Shown here: piece by piece, positions 8,074-17,911 of the stretch
How positions within the stretch are numbered: position 1 is the first letter of the stretch
Layout of the letters: each line of letters begins with the position of its first letter
Assembly: GCA_964405405.1 (NCBI GenBank)
Contig: CAYONT010000004.1
Location: forward strand, 1-64,000
Source of the DNA: CAMCYM01 sp964405405
Lineage (GTDB): Bacteria; Bacteroidota; Bacteroidia; Flavobacteriales_D; Sanyastnellaceae
DNA length: 64,000 nt
Direction of reading: 5' to 3'
Position numbers and translations under genes: made by a program
Notes under the pieces: generated by a model
What the model saw: only the letters and a program-made list of their open reading frames with translations
The model's database searches: none
Told to the model about the DNA's origin: nothing

Positions 8074-10355
8074 GGGGGGGCAGGCTGGTGTCGCTGGGTT
8101 GGGCCCTGTTGGGGCTCGGGGGCGTCCAGGCCCAGGTGATGTGGCAGCCACCGTTGGTAGATCCCTTTGTACCCGACGAGGTGGCGGTGGTCAGGTTGGA
8201 GATCGGGGCGGGCCTGGACGGCATCTTGCACCCCGACAGCGTTTGGTCGGACCACCTGTACCCTGGGACGCTCATTTACGAGCGGGGGGACATCATCGAC
8301 ACGGTGGAACAAGTCGGGGTGCGGCTGCGGGGCAACACGTCCCGGATGGCCGCGAAGAAATCGTTCAAAGTGGACTTCGATGCGTTTGAGCCGGGCAGGG
8401 AGTGGCGGGGTTTGGCCTGCCTCAACCTGAATGGGCAACACAACGACGTGTCGGTGTTGCGGGCGCGCCTGGTGCACGAAATGATGCGCGAAGCGGGCAT
8501 TCCGGTATCGCGCACTGCCCACGTGCGCCTGTACATCAATGGCGAATACCGGGGCCTCTATCTCAACACGGAACACATCGATGCTGCCTGGCTCGCCAAG
8601 CGCATGGACCACGCGCACGGGAACCTCTGGAAGTGCACGTACCCCGCTCCGCTGCAGTACGAAGGCCCCAACGGCAGCGACTACCAATTCACCCCTTCCT
8701 GGAGCAACACCCGGGTTTATGACCTCAAAACGAATGAGACCGCGGACGACTACAGTGCCTTGGCGCGGTTTGTGGACGTCTTGAACAACACGCCCCTCGC
8801 GGAACTTCCTTGCGCTTTGGAGGCCGTTTTCGACGTGGAGGGTTACTTGCGGGTGGCCGCTGCCGAGATCTTGGTGGGCCATTGGGACAATTACATCGGG
8901 AACCAGAACAACTACTATCTCTACGAAAGGACGACGGATGGGCGCATCCAATACCTGCCTTACGACATGGACAACACGTTGGGGGTGCAGTGGTTCGGAA
9001 ATTGGGCGAACCAGAATCCTTATGCCTGGGCGCCGGATCCGGGTCGTCCCTTGTACCAACGTTTGATGCAGGTGCCGGCCTATCGGGCACAGTTCACGGC
9101 CCATTTGGCGGACTTGCTGGCAAATGGCTTTGACGAGACGACGTGGGGCGCGCGGGGGGAGGAACTCATCGATCTGGTCGCGGATGCAGCGGAGGAGGAT
9201 GTCTACCGCACGCTGGATTATGGGTTCACCTTTGCTGATTTTCAGGCTTCTGTAGGCCAAACCTGGGGCAACCACATCGCCTTGGGAATCGTGCCGTATG
9301 TAAACCAACGGCGCATGACGGCCCTCGCAGCGCTGGAAACAGTGCCCGCCTCGCCGGGGCGGCTGCTCGGCTGGGCATCGGGACCGGTCGCAGACGGGGT
9401 GCTGCGGGTCGAAGCGCGGGTAACGCCCCCGGCGGCAGAGGGCACGTGGTGGGGGGAGGTAGAATCGCCGGATGGGACGGTGTTCACCGTGCCCCTCACG
9501 CCGGTGGCCGGGATGCTGGGGCATTGGGAGGGATTTTGGGACGTCACAGGCTGGACGTACGCCGTGGTCCGGGTGCGGGCTGAGTGGTCCGACGGAAGCG
9601 AATCGGTTTCCCCTTGCGCGGGGCAGTGGGTTTGGACTTCGCCCTTGTCAGGCCCCATTCGGTTCAATGAGGTCATGCCCGAGAACAACAGCTACGTGCT
9701 CGATGCCGCCGGCGATGCCGATGATTGGGTCGAACTGGTGCACGTGGGGGGGAGCGCCACGAACCTCGGGACGTTCTTCCTCACCGACCGGCGGCTGGAG
9801 CCCGCACGCTGGCCGCTCCCCCAACTCACCATGGACGCAGGCGATCACAGGGTGCTTTGGTGTGACGACGAACCGGAGGAAGGACCGTTGCACGCCACGT
9901 TTCAACTGGACACCGACGGCGAAGAACTCTGGCTCATGCGCAAGATGAATGGTGCGTGGCGTTGGATGGACCGCTTCGCTTGGTCGGCGGCCGTTCCGCC
10001 CAATGCCAGCTGGGCCCGCATCCCGGACGGCACGGGCCCTTGGACCCTGTGCACCCCTTTCTCCACGCCCCCTCCCACCCCCGGAAGCCCCAACGATGCC
10101 GCCTCCGTCCACGTGGACCCCGGCACAAGTCCCGGTGCGCCCCCCGCCTTCTTTCCCAACCCGGCCCCCATCGGCACCCCGCTCACTTGGCCGCTCCCCG
10201 GCCCCTACCGGATCACCGCACCCGACGGCCGGTCCTGGACCCCGGCCTCCCCTTCAACCCACTGGTCCACCACAGGCCTGGCCTCCGGCACCTACCACCT
10301 CCAATCCATGCTTCCCCCCTATCCCTCCTGGCGCGTCCTGCTCCTGCAGCCCTGA
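8070..10355 (+). CDS. Secreted CotH-kinase domain protein with lamin-tail domain
   Basis: A 761-aa exported protein. Residues 1-21 are a signal peptide. Residues about 70-400 form a CotH kinase-like domain: VRLRGNTSRMAAKKSF, the HWDNYIGNQNNYYLY segment and YLPYDMDNTLG carry the Asn and Asp residues conserved in this atypical kinase family, known from Bacillus spore-coat protein CotH. Residues about 530-650 resemble a lamin-tail domain (IRFNEVMPEN, DDWVELVH, LGTFFLTDR). The last 80 residues are Pro-rich and contain FFPNPAP and GLASGTYHLQ, a compact T9SS type A-like sorting signal. It is coupled to the regulator gene by ATGA. The substrate is unknown. Confidence 0.82.
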   Translation: MRGGRLVSLGWALLGLGGVQAQVMWQPPLVDPFVPDEVAVVRLEIGAGLDGILHPDSVWSDHLYPGTLIYERGDIIDTVEQVGVRLRGNTSRMAAKKSFKVDFDAFEPGREWRGLACLNLNGQHNDVSVLRARLVHEMMREAGIPVSRTAHVRLYINGEYRGLYLNTEHIDAAWLAKRMDHAHGNLWKCTYPAPLQYEGPNGSDYQFTPSWSNTRVYDLKTNETADDYSALARFVDVLNNTPLAELPCALEAVFDVEGYLRVAAAEILVGHWDNYIGNQNNYYLYERTTDGRIQYLPYDMDNTLGVQWFGNWANQNPYAWAPDPGRPLYQRLMQVPAYRAQFTAHLADLLANGFDETTWGARGEELIDLVADAAEEDVYRTLDYGFTFADFQASVGQTWGNHIALGIVPYVNQRRMTALAALETVPASPGRLLGWASGPVADGVLRVEARVTPPAAEGTWWGEVESPDGTVFTVPLTPVAGMLGHWEGFWDVTGWTYAVVRVRAEWSDGSESVSPCAGQWVWTSPLSGPIRFNEVMPENNSYVLDAAGDADDWVELVHVGGSATNLGTFFLTDRRLEPARWPLPQLTMDAGDHRVLWCDDEPEEGPLHATFQLDTDGEELWLMRKMNGAWRWMDRFAWSAAVPPNASWARIPDGTGPWTLCTPFSTPPPTPGSPNDAASVHVDPGTSPGAPPAFFPNPAPIGTPLTWPLPGPYRITAPDGRSWTPASPSTHWSTTGLASGTYHLQSMLPPYPSWRVLLLQP

Positions 10356-10445
10356 CTCGGCCCCCCGAAAGCACCAGCGATGCCCCAACCCACCCTTTTC
10401 ATGCCCCCGCACCCTCTTAGTGTTATTTATACACACTTTGTTCGG

Positions 10446-10453
10446 TACATTGC
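10446..10453 (+). promoter_or_regulatory. -7-like element upstream of secreted amylase
   Basis: TACATTGC, one base-class away from TAnnTTTG, 28 bases before the amylase ATG, preceded by an AT-rich stretch (10420-10440) that stands out in GC-rich surroundings. Confidence 0.3.
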
Positions 10454-10481
10454 GGAGCACACGGAATACAACCCCCATCCC

Positions 10482-13313
10482 ATGAAAACCTGCACCTTGC
10501 GTTTCCTCCTTGCCCTGCCCCTCTGGGTCGGACTGTTGCTGGGAAGTACTGTTGTTCAAGGCCAAATCGTCTGGACCGATCCCCCCTATCCCACCCAAGA
10601 CGATGTGGTGACGCTTTACTACAACGCGAACCTCGGCAATGGCCAGCTCGCAAATGTCATCCCCGTCTACATACACACCGGGGTCATCACCTCGGCCAGT
10701 TCAGGACCTTCCGATTGGCAGCACGTGCAAACGAACTGGGGCGTGGCGAATGCGGATTACGTGCTGACACCGCTGGGCAATGGCATCCACAGTTTCGCGT
10801 TTGGTGGCCAAACCCTAGCCCAGTATTACGACTTGGCACCTGGCGAGCAAATCGAGTCCCTTGCCCTGGTCTTTCGCAACTACAATGGGAGCTTGCAAGG
10901 CAAGAATGCCGATGGGTCGGACATTTTCTTTGGCATCAGTGATGGGACCTTCGCCGCGCAACTCATCACCCCTGAAATGGGCTTTGCGGTGTTGGAGACG
11001 GGAGAGAGCCTCGAGCTCACAGGAGTCTCCACCGAACCCGCGGCATTGCGCATCTTGGTCAATGGGGACGAGGTCGCGGCCACCAACGGCAGCAACATCT
11101 CTTACACCTTTGTAGCCGGCGCAGGCGGTCAGTACGACGTTGTCCTGGAAGCTGTGGCGGGTGCTGCTGTGGCCACGGATGAAGCTGTCGTGACGGTGCT
11201 CCCTGATGCACCACCGACCCTGATCGCCCCCGCGGGCACCCAGGACGGCATCACCTACCTGGACGACTCCTCGGCCCGTCTGCAATTGCTGGCACCGAAC
11301 AAGGACTTTGTGTTTGTTGTGGGGGACTTCAATGGATGGCAGGTCCGTCTGGACTACCTCATGAACCGAACCCCGGACGGAGCGCGTTACTGGCTCGACA
11401 TCACCGGACTCACCCCCGGGACGGAATACCGCTTCCAGTACCACATTCTGCCAGAGAACATCCGGGTGGCTGACGCATACACCGAGAAGGTGTTGGACCC
11501 ATGGAACGACGGGTGGATTCCCGAATCCACCTATCCGGACCTCATCCCCTTTCCGGCTGGTTTGACCCCGAACGAACCGGTCTCCATTCTGCACCCGGGT
11601 GCCCCGGCCTTCGCATGGACCGATGGCGGGTTCCAGCGCCCCCCAAAGGAACAATTGGTCATCTATGAACTGCTGGTTCGGGATTTTACAGAGGAACGGA
11701 CTTTCCAAGCCATCATCGACACCCTAGACTACCTGGACCGGCTGGGCATCAACGTGCTGGAACTCATGCCCATCATGGAGTTCAATGGCAACGACAGCTG
11801 GGGCTACAACACCACATTTTACATGGCGGTGGACAAGGCCTATGGCCCCGCGGACAAGCTGCGCGAACTGGTCGACGCCTGCCACGCCAGAGGCATAGCG
11901 GTGGTCCTGGATTTGGTCTTCAACCATGCCGATCAACCCAATCCGTTCCTCAAGATGTACTGGTCGGGCAACGCCCCCACGCCAGAGAATCCATGGTTCA
12001 ACGTGACCGCGCCCCATGCGCTCAACTGGTTCTACGATTGGAACCACGAGTCGCCCCACACCCGGGCGTTCGTGAAGCGGGTCATGGATTACTGGGTCGA
12101 TTCCTTCCATGTGGATGGGTTCCGATGGGACTTCTCACAGGGCATGAGCCAAACCCCCAACGGAAACGGCAATTACGACCAGAGCCGAATCAACATCTTA
12201 AACGACTATGGCAGCCACATTTGGGCCCAGCACCCTGACCTGTATATGATCTTGGAACATTGGTGTTCGACTTCGGAAGAGACGGTGTTGACCAACGGAG
12301 GGTTTATGGTTTGGTCGAACTCCACCCATGACTACCAAGAGGCTGCCATGGGTTATGCGTCGAACCTGGCTTGGGCGAATTACCAAAGCCATGGCTTTAC
12401 CCAGCCTGGAGCGGTGTCGTACGCAGAATCGCATGACGAGGAGCGCTTGATGTACAAGAACTTGCAGTTTGGAAATGGGTCAGGCAGCTACCAAGCGGAT
12501 GAGCTGGGCACCGCCCTCGACCGCATGGAGGCCATCCAGTGTTTCAACTTGCTCCTGCCCGGGCCCAAGATGATCTGGCAGTTTGGCGAATTGGGTTACG
12601 ACTACTCCATCAACACTTGTTCCGACGGGGTCACGGTGCAGGAGAGCTGCCGGGTGGTGGCAAAACCCGTGCGCTGGGATTACCGGGATGACCCCGATCG
12701 CTACCGGCTGTTCGAGGTCATCCGGGTGTTGAACCACCTCAAGACCCAGTACCCCACTTTCTCCACAACGAATTTCAACTGGGATGTCGGAGGGTTCGGA
12801 AAGCGCTTGCATTTGTACCACCCGGACATGGATGCGGTGGTGGTGGCGAATTTTCAGGTGGTGAACTTGAATATGGTACCGGGGTTCTCCCACACGGGCA
12901 CTTGGTACGATTACCTGACGGGTGAGGCCATCGAGGTCACGGATTTGCAGGCGGCCATGCCTTTTGCTCCTGGGGAGTACCATGTTTACTTGGATGAGCC
13001 GGTCACGGCACCTGACTTCATTCAGTCCGTGCCCGGGTTGGGCGTGGAGACGGCCGAGGGTCTCAGGATTTGGCCTCAACCGGCCTCGGATCGTCTGGAG
13101 CTGGCTTGCCACCTGCCCGAAGCGGGCAAGTTCAGTGCCCGGTTGTTCGATGCCCGGGGGCAGGTGGTCCTGTCCACAGAACGCCAAGCTTATCGCCACG
13201 AAGCGGTTCGCTGGCAGTGGACTTTGGAGGGTCTGGCCCCTGGGTATTACGTGCTGCAACTCCACCAGGGTGGTTGGTCCCAAAGCGCCCCGGTGCTCCT
13301 TGGTAGCCATTGA
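10482..13313 (+). CDS. Secreted GH13 alpha-amylase family enzyme with T9SS sorting domain
   Basis: A 943-aa exported glycoside hydrolase. Signal peptide 1-27; a binding-type module about 35-160; an early-set/CBM48-like module about 265-350 (FVFVVGDFNGWQ); a GH13 barrel about 405-780; and a C-terminal sorting domain about 860-943 (LRIWPQPASDRLEL, LAPGYYVLQLH). GH13 regions are intact: DLVFNHAD near 478, DGFRWD with nucleophile Asp550, YMILEHWC with acid/base Glu592 and ESHDEE with Asp652. The ATG at 10482 is chosen because it opens directly on the signal peptide. It is monocistronic, followed by a hairpin terminator, and probably attacks starch or glycogen at the cell surface; branching activity cannot be excluded. 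Confidence 0.9.
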   Translation: MKTCTLRFLLALPLWVGLLLGSTVVQGQIVWTDPPYPTQDDVVTLYYNANLGNGQLANVIPVYIHTGVITSASSGPSDWQHVQTNWGVANADYVLTPLGNGIHSFAFGGQTLAQYYDLAPGEQIESLALVFRNYNGSLQGKNADGSDIFFGISDGTFAAQLITPEMGFAVLETGESLELTGVSTEPAALRILVNGDEVAATNGSNISYTFVAGAGGQYDVVLEAVAGAAVATDEAVVTVLPDAPPTLIAPAGTQDGITYLDDSSARLQLLAPNKDFVFVVGDFNGWQVRLDYLMNRTPDGARYWLDITGLTPGTEYRFQYHILPENIRVADAYTEKVLDPWNDGWIPESTYPDLIPFPAGLTPNEPVSILHPGAPAFAWTDGGFQRPPKEQLVIYELLVRDFTEERTFQAIIDTLDYLDRLGINVLELMPIMEFNGNDSWGYNTTFYMAVDKAYGPADKLRELVDACHARGIAVVLDLVFNHADQPNPFLKMYWSGNAPTPENPWFNVTAPHALNWFYDWNHESPHTRAFVKRVMDYWVDSFHVDGFRWDFSQGMSQTPNGNGNYDQSRINILNDYGSHIWAQHPDLYMILEHWCSTSEETVLTNGGFMVWSNSTHDYQEAAMGYASNLAWANYQSHGFTQPGAVSYAESHDEERLMYKNLQFGNGSGSYQADELGTALDRMEAIQCFNLLLPGPKMIWQFGELGYDYSINTCSDGVTVQESCRVVAKPVRWDYRDDPDRYRLFEVIRVLNHLKTQYPTFSTTNFNWDVGGFGKRLHLYHPDMDAVVVANFQVVNLNMVPGFSHTGTWYDYLTGEAIEVTDLQAAMPFAPGEYHVYLDEPVTAPDFIQSVPGLGVETAEGLRIWPQPASDRLELACHLPEAGKFSARLFDARGQVVLSTERQAYRHEAVRWQWTLEGLAPGYYVLQLHQGGWSQSAPVLLGSH

Positions 13314-13324
13314 GTTGGAGAGAA

Positions 13325-13361
13325 AAAAGGGATGAAGTGTCGAATTGACACCATCCCTTTT
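13325..13361 (+). terminator. Hairpin terminator after secreted amylase
   Basis: AAAAGGGAT and ATCCCTTTT arms enclose an inner GTGTC/GACAC stem and a short loop, ending in TTTT. It begins 11 bases after the amylase stop, so it separates this gene from the susC operon. The outer arms pair A and T runs, so it may work in both directions. Confidence 0.75.
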
Positions 13362-13368
13362 ACATTTG
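13361..13368 (+). promoter_or_regulatory. -7 element upstream of susC
   Basis: TACATTTG is an exact match to the Bacteroidota -7 consensus TAnnTTTG, 34 bases before the susC ATG and immediately after the preceding terminator. A -33 TTTG at the normal spacing is not present. Confidence 0.5.
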
Positions 13369-13402
13369 CCCGAAACCGAACCGTTTGAATCCATTTTTTT
13401 CC

Positions 13403-16400
13403 ATGCGCAGTTTCATTTTCTGTTCCTTGCTGGGCCTGCTGGCGGGGGGCGTGGTGCACGCCCAAACCGTGACCGGTGTGGTCCGCGAGTCAAAAGGAGG
13501 AACGTTGCCCTCTGCCGCAGTTCTCGCGGACGGGGGCGCCCAGGGGGTCTTCACGGGCCCCGATGGACGTTACACGCTGAAGCTCTCACCGGGGAGCCAT
13601 ACCATCGAGTTCAGTTTCATCGGGTACGTCAAGCAGCGGAGGACGGTGGATTTGGCCTCCGGTCAAACGCTTACCCTGGATGTCGTCCTCAAGGAAGATG
13701 CGGTGGCCATCGGTGACGTGGTGGTGGTGGGTTACGGGGTCCAGCGCCGGAAGGAGGTCACGGGCTCCATCGCCCAAGTCGATGCGAAGCAGATCACGGC
13801 CATCCAAACGCCGTCGTTTGAAGCAGCCTTGCAGGGTCAAGCGGCAGGGGTCCAGGTGAGCCAGTCGTCGGGCGTAGCGGGCGCGGGTTCGTTGGTTCGT
13901 GTCCGCGGGGTGGCATCTATCTCTGCAGGGGGCGACCCGCTGTACGTCGTGGACGGCATCCCGATCACCCAGGAGTACTTCCTGCGGGGCAACAGCGGCG
14001 CCATGAACAACAACCCGCTCGCATCCATCAACCCCAACGACATCGAATCGGTGGAGATCCTCAAGGATGCAGCGGCCACGGGGATTTACGGTTCACGGGG
14101 AGCGAACGGTGTCATCCTGATCACCACGAAACGCGGCCGCAAGGGGACTTCCTTCGAGTATAGCTCGCGCGTGGGCTGGGGCACGGCCGCAAGCCGCCCC
14201 AACATGGTGGACACAGAAACCTACCTCTCCCTGCGCCAAGAGGCCTGGGAAAATGACGGGGGCACGGGTTACGTCTGGTTGCCCAACGTCACATCGCCGC
14301 TGGATGACGCCGAAACGCGCCGGGCAGCATACCAGAACGCCTTGCTGACGAACACGGATTGGGTAGGCCAAACCATCGGTACAGGGCTCAAAAACGCACA
14401 CAGTATTGGAATCCGGCACGGTGCGGACCGCTACCAGCTGTACGGCGGCATCTCCTACGATGACAATCACAGCTACTTGCTGGGCAACAGCTACGAACGG
14501 ATCAGCGGTCGAATGAACGTCGATTACCGCCCCACCGACCGGTTGACGTTGACCGGCAGCACCTCGGTGAGCCAGGGACGCAACAACCGCATCGATGCCG
14601 CCTGGAGCGGCGGATTGGGGGACGCCATGTCCAACGCCCTCCCCTACTATCCGGTCCGGTACGAAAGCGACGTCTTGGGAGACAACGGCGATACGTTGCA
14701 CCAGGCGGGCGAGTACTTCCTGTGGTTTGACGAATGGGGCGGAACCAAAAACCCCGTTGCGGTCCGGGAATTGAAGCAATGGCGCACGACGGAAAGCCGC
14801 TCCATCAGCAACTTGCAACTCATCTACCGCCTGGCGGACGGATTGCACTTCAAAGCAAGTGGAGGTTTCGACTACATGCACCTGCGGGAGGACCAGTTCA
14901 ACCCGGGAGCGTTGAGCATCACTACGGAGTTGGGAACCGCCAACCGCTACGCGAACTACATCCTCAACTGGAACTACAATGCCACGGTGGACTATGCTTA
15001 CGAGCTCGATGACACCCAACGTCTGGATTTCCTATTGGGAACGGAGTTCCAGCGAACAGACAACTTCGGCTACGGGTTGTTCTTTCCTGATGCTTCAGGT
15101 CCCATTTTCGCAGTGGATTCCCTTTCGGAAGAAGCGGCATCGGCGAACCGGACGGTCAACAACCCGAGCCAGCATAGCTTCCTCTCTTACTTCGCCCGGA
15201 CGAACTACACCCTAAAGGACCGGTACTTCTTCCAGGCCACCGCCCGGGTGGACGGCAGTTCGCGCTTCGGTCGGGAGAACCGCTACGGTTTCTTCCCCTC
15301 GGTTTCTGCGGGCTGGGTGGTATCGGATGAGCCGTGGTTCAATGTGGAGCGCATGAGTTTCCTCAAGGTACGGACCAGCTGGGGCCGGACCGGGAATGCG
15401 GCCCTCCCCGACTATGCCCGCTTCGGGACGTATTCCGCCCGCGACAACGGAATCACGTATGCCGCGGATTCCATCCTGTTCCCGCTGCAACCTGAAAACC
15501 CCACGTTGCGGTGGGAAACGTCCCAAACCTGGGATGCTTCGGTGGAAATGGGGCTCTGGAAGGACCGGGTAACCTTGCAACTCGCCGCTTACCACAAGCG
15601 TTCTGAGGACGTTTTGATGAACGTAAGCACCCCTGCGAGTCTCGGCTTTTCCAACCTGTGGGACAATGTCGCCACCATCCTGAACCGGGGGGTTGAGTTT
15701 TCGATCAAATCCCGGAACCTCGTCGGGAAGTTCGAGTGGACCACAGACCTCAACATCGCTCGCAATTACAACGAGCTGGAGGACATCGGCAACTACACGC
15801 CGGACGCTGTGAGCGGTGGAACCAACGACAGCCGAGTCATTGTGGGACGGCCCGTGGGCTCCTTCTATCTCGTGGAACACAGCCACGTGGATCCCGCAAC
15901 CGGCCTCCCGGTGTATCTCGACCTGAATGGCAACGAAACCTTCTCTTACAGCAACGACATCCGGAAGTACGTTGGGGACGGATTGCCCGATGTCATCGGG
16001 GGCATGACGAACAGCTTCCGTTATGGCCGCTTCGACCTGAGCGCATTGGCGACCTTCAGCCTCGGGGCGAAGATTTTTGACTCCTCCGCCAAGCGCCAAC
16101 TGGGTGTGGTGTCGGGTTGGAACATGCGCACCGAGAAGCTCGACCGCTGGCGCCAGCCGGGTGACGAAGCCACCTACCCCCGGTTGACCCTCGATGAAAC
16201 GACCTATAGCTTGCCTTCCGGTTTCCCTTGGTGGAACACGAGCCTGTTCGTTTACGATGCCTCCTACCTGCGTTTGCGCAACCTCACGTTGGGGTACAAC
16301 CTGCCTGATTTTGCGGTGGGCAAGACCCAGTTCCAGTCGTTCCGTTTGGCCTTCAACGTGACCAATGTGTTCACGCTGACCGACTTCCCGGGCCTCGACC

Positions 16401-16516
16401 CCGAAGTGGTTCGTGATTTTGAAAATGCACAGGACCGGAACATGAGTCCCAACGTGACTTATTTGACACCGCCGCAAGAGCGCGCCTTCACCTTCAGCCT
16501 GACGACCAACTTCTGA
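13403..16516 (+). CDS. susC: SusC/RagA-family TonB-dependent outer membrane transporter
   Basis: A 1037-aa outer membrane transporter for oligosaccharides. Signal peptide 1-21; a carboxypeptidase-regulatory-like domain about 22-105 (TVTGVVRESKGG, ISFIGY-like FSFIGYVKQ); the plug with DVVVVGYGVQRRKEVTGSI and the SusC signature LYVVDGIPI; and a long beta barrel ending in FTFSLTTNF with a terminal Phe. The ATG at 13403 precedes the signal peptide directly. It starts a susC-susD-DUF5004-like-binding protein-GH13 operon, so starch or maltodextrin is the likely cargo (inference from neighbours). Confidence 0.93.
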   Translation: MRSFIFCSLLGLLAGGVVHAQTVTGVVRESKGGTLPSAAVLADGGAQGVFTGPDGRYTLKLSPGSHTIEFSFIGYVKQRRTVDLASGQTLTLDVVLKEDAVAIGDVVVVGYGVQRRKEVTGSIAQVDAKQITAIQTPSFEAALQGQAAGVQVSQSSGVAGAGSLVRVRGVASISAGGDPLYVVDGIPITQEYFLRGNSGAMNNNPLASINPNDIESVEILKDAAATGIYGSRGANGVILITTKRGRKGTSFEYSSRVGWGTAASRPNMVDTETYLSLRQEAWENDGGTGYVWLPNVTSPLDDAETRRAAYQNALLTNTDWVGQTIGTGLKNAHSIGIRHGADRYQLYGGISYDDNHSYLLGNSYERISGRMNVDYRPTDRLTLTGSTSVSQGRNNRIDAAWSGGLGDAMSNALPYYPVRYESDVLGDNGDTLHQAGEYFLWFDEWGGTKNPVAVRELKQWRTTESRSISNLQLIYRLADGLHFKASGGFDYMHLREDQFNPGALSITTELGTANRYANYILNWNYNATVDYAYELDDTQRLDFLLGTEFQRTDNFGYGLFFPDASGPIFAVDSLSEEAASANRTVNNPSQHSFLSYFARTNYTLKDRYFFQATARVDGSSRFGRENRYGFFPSVSAGWVVSDEPWFNVERMSFLKVRTSWGRTGNAALPDYARFGTYSARDNGITYAADSILFPLQPENPTLRWETSQTWDASVEMGLWKDRVTLQLAAYHKRSEDVLMNVSTPASLGFSNLWDNVATILNRGVEFSIKSRNLVGKFEWTTDLNIARNYNELEDIGNYTPDAVSGGTNDSRVIVGRPVGSFYLVEHSHVDPATGLPVYLDLNGNETFSYSNDIRKYVGDGLPDVIGGMTNSFRYGRFDLSALATFSLGAKIFDSSAKRQLGVVSGWNMRTEKLDRWRQPGDEATYPRLTLDETTYSLPSGFPWWNTSLFVYDASYLRLRNLTLGYNLPDFAVGKTQFQSFRLAFNVTNVFTLTDFPGLDPEVVRDFENAQDRNMSPNVTYLTPPQERAFTFSLTTNF

Positions 16517-16527
16517 TGCACCGGACC

Positions 16528-17898
16528 ATGAAAACGAAACAACTTCTTTTCCTCGCACTGGGTCTGTCCGCTGCGCTGGTTTCTTGCGATCGGTTGCTGG
16601 ATTTTGAGCCCGGAGATGTCATCCTCGCTGAGGACGCCATCCAAACGGAAGACGACCTCCAACGTCTGTTGGTCAGCACGTATGATGTCTTGGGCAACCT
16701 CTACGGGGGACGGCTGCAGGTCGTGAATGAGTTGCGTGGGGACAACTTTGCAGGTCCCAACAACAGCTTGGATTTCACCGCAGTCTACAACCGGGAAACG
16801 ACCTTCTTCACGGGGATCAACGGCGGCATATACGCCGATCTCTACCGGGCCATCTACCGTTCGAATGTGGTCATCGAGCGATTCGATTTTGTGGATCCGC
16901 TTTCCGAGGCTGGACGGGAGCGCATGGAAGCTGAGGCGCGCTTTGTCCGCGCAGTCTCTCACTTTGCTGCGGTTCGCCTGTACGCCCGGCCCTATGGTTA
17001 CACCCCTGACAACAGCCACTTGGGCGTTCCGCTGCGCCTTTCTTCTTCCCAAACCCCCGCACCTCGCGCCACGGTGGGAGAAGTGTATGAGGCCATTGTG
17101 GAGGACTTGACTTTCGCTGCTGAAGTTTTGCCTGCCATCAATGGGGTGTATGCCACCCAATCCGCCGCGCATGGGTTCTTGGCCATGGTTTACTTCCAGA
17201 TGGGGGAATATGCCGCTGCCGCGCAACACGCTCAGACGGTGATTGCTTCAGGCTTGTACTCCCTGGACGAGGATCTCGATCGGTTTGAGGCCGATGTGCT
17301 GAACACCGAAACGGTTTTCGGCATTGTGAGCCGCATTCAGGACAACCGCAGCGTCTGGTTCCGGGACAACCTGCGCAGCGACAACAACCCTTCGCCCCAA
17401 TTGTCCTTCAGTGATGACTTCCAATTCTTCCTCTCCTTGTCTGGAGGAGGAGATGCTCGGTCCCAATGGGTCTCTTCTGCTGGCGGTCGTTACTTGTGCA
17501 ACCGATTCAATGGAAAGGAGTATTTCAACGTACCTGTGATTCACCTCACGCTGCTGAAATTGGTTCGTGCAGAATCGATTGCCGAATCGGGTGGCGACCT
17601 CTCGGTGGCCATCGCGGACATCAACGACATCCGGGACCGTGCGTTCGGCACGGGGAACTTCCCATTGGCGGCAAGTTCCTCCGCGGAGGAGGTACGCGCC
17701 GCTGCACGCGACGAGTTCCGCAAAGAGACGGTTTGCGAAGGCTGGTGGACAGACCACTTGCTCCGTCGAGGCGTGGCCGGAGAAAACATCACCATCCGGG
17801 GAGCTGCTTGGGATTGCCCGGGCATGTCTCTCCAATTCCCCAACTCTGAAACAACAGCTGCCGGATTCGTGCTCAACGAAGAAGGGGGTTGTCTCTAA
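16528..17898 (+). CDS. susD: SusD/RagB-family surface glycan-binding lipoprotein
   Basis: A 456-aa lipoprotein that should cap the SusC barrel and capture the glycan. The signal ends in LSAALVSC, a lipobox with Cys at about residue 20. The middle carries the TPR-like helices (AEARFVRAVSHFAAVRLYARPYG is typical of SusD) and the C-terminus ends in LQFPNSETT. An in-frame ATG at 16516 overlaps the susC stop as TGATG and would add four residues; both starts fit. The direct stop/start contact with susC is as in all known Sus systems. Confidence 0.92.
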   Translation: MKTKQLLFLALGLSAALVSCDRLLDFEPGDVILAEDAIQTEDDLQRLLVSTYDVLGNLYGGRLQVVNELRGDNFAGPNNSLDFTAVYNRETTFFTGINGGIYADLYRAIYRSNVVIERFDFVDPLSEAGRERMEAEARFVRAVSHFAAVRLYARPYGYTPDNSHLGVPLRLSSSQTPAPRATVGEVYEAIVEDLTFAAEVLPAINGVYATQSAAHGFLAMVYFQMGEYAAAAQHAQTVIASGLYSLDEDLDRFEADVLNTETVFGIVSRIQDNRSVWFRDNLRSDNNPSPQLSFSDDFQFFLSLSGGGDARSQWVSSAGGRYLCNRFNGKEYFNVPVIHLTLLKLVRAESIAESGGDLSVAIADINDIRDRAFGTGNFPLAASSSAEEVRAAARDEFRKETVCEGWWTDHLLRRGVAGENITIRGAAWDCPGMSLQFPNSETTAAGFVLNEEGGCL

Positions 17899-17903
17899 TT
17901 TTG
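17896..17903 (+). promoter_or_regulatory. -7 element overlapping the susD stop codon
   Basis: TAATTTTG exactly matches TAnnTTTG and begins in the susD TAA stop. It ends 8 bases before the next ATG at 17912, so a transcript from it would be nearly leaderless. It may give extra expression of the downstream Sus genes. Confidence 0.4.
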
Positions 17904-17911
17904 CCCGACCC

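Noticed and set aside
7908..9524. Minus-strand open frame of 538 codons opposite the CotH-like gene
   Set aside because: It is an antisense shadow of GC-rich codons: no signal, motif or family pattern, and it covers a gene with clear domains.
15212..16558. Minus-strand 448-codon frame opposite susC
   Set aside because: Antisense shadow without a recognisable protein family.
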